Notes under the pieces: model-generated
What the model saw: only the letters and a program-made list of their open reading frames with translations
Databases searched by the model: none
Told to the model about the DNA's origin: nothing
In this document: positions 5,201-5,496 of the stretch, in pieces
Position numbering within the stretch: position 1 is the first letter of the stretch
How the letters are laid out: every line of letters starts with the position of its first letter
Program-made: the position numbers and the translations under genes
NCBI GenBank assembly: GCA_018055515.1
Contig: JAGPHL010000093.1
Location: forward strand, 1-5,496
DNA: 5,496 bases
Reading direction: 5' to 3'
Origin: Anaerolineae bacterium
GTDB taxonomy: Bacteria > Chloroflexota > Anaerolineae > B4-G1 > SLSP01

Positions 5201-5236
5201 ACGTGCCCACGTGTCCAGGTGCCCACGTGCTCACGT
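5201..5236. repeat. 8-bp tandem repeat (ACGTGCCC type)
   Basis: Four degenerate units at 5201-5232: ACGTGCCC, ACGTGTCC, AGGTGCCC and ACGTGCTC, then ACGT. The motif differs from the AGCGAATC octamers further left, but it holds the same place, just upstream of an ATTTT-plus-AAGGAG start box. Confidence 0.8.
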
Positions 5237-5237
5237 T

Positions 5238-5288
5238 ATTTTCATTTCTGGATGATGTGCGCCAGCACATGGCGTCTCGGAAAATAAA
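5238..5288 (-). repeat. Start-site repeat, copy B2
   Basis: Nearly identical to 2282-2332, including the ATG (5270-5268) inside the ATGTGC-TGGC-GCACAT hairpin. The ribosome binding site has decayed to CCGAGACGCC, lacking AAGGAG. It lies within the leader of the oxidoreductase gene, 114 bases downstream of a third copy. Confidence 0.85.
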
Positions 5289-5350
5289 GAGCAGTGAGCC
5301 GTGAGTAGAGAGTCGTTACACCTCTGCTCACGGGTACGGCTCACAACTCA
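5289..5350. repeat. 7-bp tandem repeats in inverted arrangement
   Basis: Four heptamers on the plus strand (GAGCAGT, GAGCCGT, GAGTAGA, GAGTCGT; 5289-5316) face a set of similar GTGAGCC-type units on the opposite strand (5322-5350). GTGAGCCGT and ACGGCTCAC are exact complements, and CCGTGAG pairs with CTCACGG, so several competing hairpins are possible. Confidence 0.72.
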
Positions 5351-5392
5351 CATTTTCATTTAGACAGTGTGCGCCAACACCTGGCATCTTTT
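5351..5392 (-). repeat. Start-site repeat, copy B3 (degenerate)
   Basis: CATTTTCATTT, then GTGTGCGCCAACACCTGGC, corresponds to the B1/B2 block, but the ATG has become AGG and two bases are missing. The hairpin is reduced to GTGT/ACAC and GCCA/TGGC. With B2 it shows that the leader contains a tandemly duplicated ~114-bp unit. Confidence 0.7.
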
Positions 5393-5406
5393 ATCTGGAC
5401 GGTTCT

Positions 5407-5435
5407 ATTGTACACCGAATCAACACGCTGGGAAA
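5407..5435 (-). promoter_or_regulatory. Possible promoter of the oxidoreductase leader
   Basis: On the minus strand TACAAT (5412-5407) is a good -10 box. A poor -35, TTTCCC (5435-5430), lies 17 bases upstream. Transcription from here would give a leader of about 220 bases spanning repeats B3 and B2. Confidence 0.42.
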
Positions 5436-5464
5436 CCGGCGCTCGCGTTTTGTCCAACTTCAGG

Positions 5465-5470
5465 TATAGT
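5465..5470 (+). promoter_or_regulatory. Possible -10 box of a divergent leaderless gene
   Basis: TATAGT ends 6 bases before the ATG at 5477, so transcription would start at or next to the start codon. No convincing -35 is seen, which is common at leaderless promoters. Confidence 0.4.
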
Positions 5471-5476
5471 GAGCGC

Positions 5477-5496
5477 ATGAAGTCGAAACGAGGGAT
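5477..5496 (+). CDS. Start of a divergent gene, first six codons only
   Basis: ATG followed by KSKRG, open to the window edge. There is no ribosome binding site; the TATAGT box immediately upstream suggests a leaderless message. The basic start is compatible with a regulator or a signal peptide, but six codons do not allow a function call. Confidence 0.4.

Noticed and set aside
5016..5270. 84-codon minus-strand frame starting MCWRTSSRNEN
   Set aside because: It overlaps the oxidoreductase start out of frame, has only a decayed ribosome binding site, and turns into Arg/Gly-rich shadow sequence. The start region is real repeat DNA, but the ORF is probably not a gene.
4115..5287. 390-codon open frame on the plus strand opposite the oxidoreductase
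   Set aside because: It is antisense to a well-supported gene. Its translation is rich in His, Arg and Gln with no domain motif, and it has no ribosome binding site; a GC-rich shadow frame.

Overview
The window is GC-rich, and all four recognisable genes lie on the minus strand. It reads as a chromosomal stretch of a free-living bacterium, most likely Chloroflexota (Anaerolineae-like). That guess rests on three things: the type of GC-rich palindromic intergenic repeats, a Gram-positive-like LPxTG-style tail on a secreted protein, and the pairing of a prenyltransferase-repeat protein with a small Cys-rich secreted protein. No marker gene fixes the taxonomy.

Layout in the direction of transcription (right to left): (1) 5477-5496, the first codons of a possible leaderless gene on the plus strand, leaving the window. 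(2) 5177-5476, a long leader made of a tandemly duplicated ~114-bp module with 7- and 8-bp repeats. (3) 5176-3980, an FAD/NAD(P)H oxidoreductase of the rubredoxin-reductase/NirB-like type. (4) 3864-2878, a CPBP (CAAX/Abi) membrane protease. (5) About 2812-2690, a cobalamin (B12) riboswitch, followed by an intrinsic terminator at 2637-2596 and a possible antiterminator. (6) 2590-1881, about 700 bases without a normal gene, holding a palindrome-rich repeat, an octamer-repeat leader with a good ribosome binding site, a 13-codon ORF, three long perfect hairpins and a second octamer-repeat leader. (7) 1880-774, a secreted prenyltransferase-repeat (alpha/alpha-barrel) protein with a C-terminal LPTSG-plus-membrane anchor. 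(8) 773-455, a second copy of the composite repeat. (9) 454-1, a secreted Cys-rich protein, cut by the window edge, whose later part resembles the DUF4430/transcobalamin C-terminal domain.

The main result is how parts 5, 7 and 9 fit together. Animal transcobalamin and intrinsic factor consist of an alpha6/alpha6-barrel domain followed by a small beta domain. Here the two halves appear as neighbouring secreted proteins on the same strand, downstream of a B12 riboswitch with its own terminator. I infer a surface B12-capture (or corrinoid-capture) system, a 'split transcobalamin', probably feeding a transporter encoded beyond the left edge. The riboswitch is read directly from sequence. The protein homology is pattern recognition without a search, and the joint function is inference.

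The second theme is the leaders. Several starts are preceded by near-identical modules: degenerate 7/8-bp tandem repeats, then an ATTTT-containing box, then (in four of five) AAGGAG or GAGGAGG. Octamer copy number differs between copies (8, 7 and 6).
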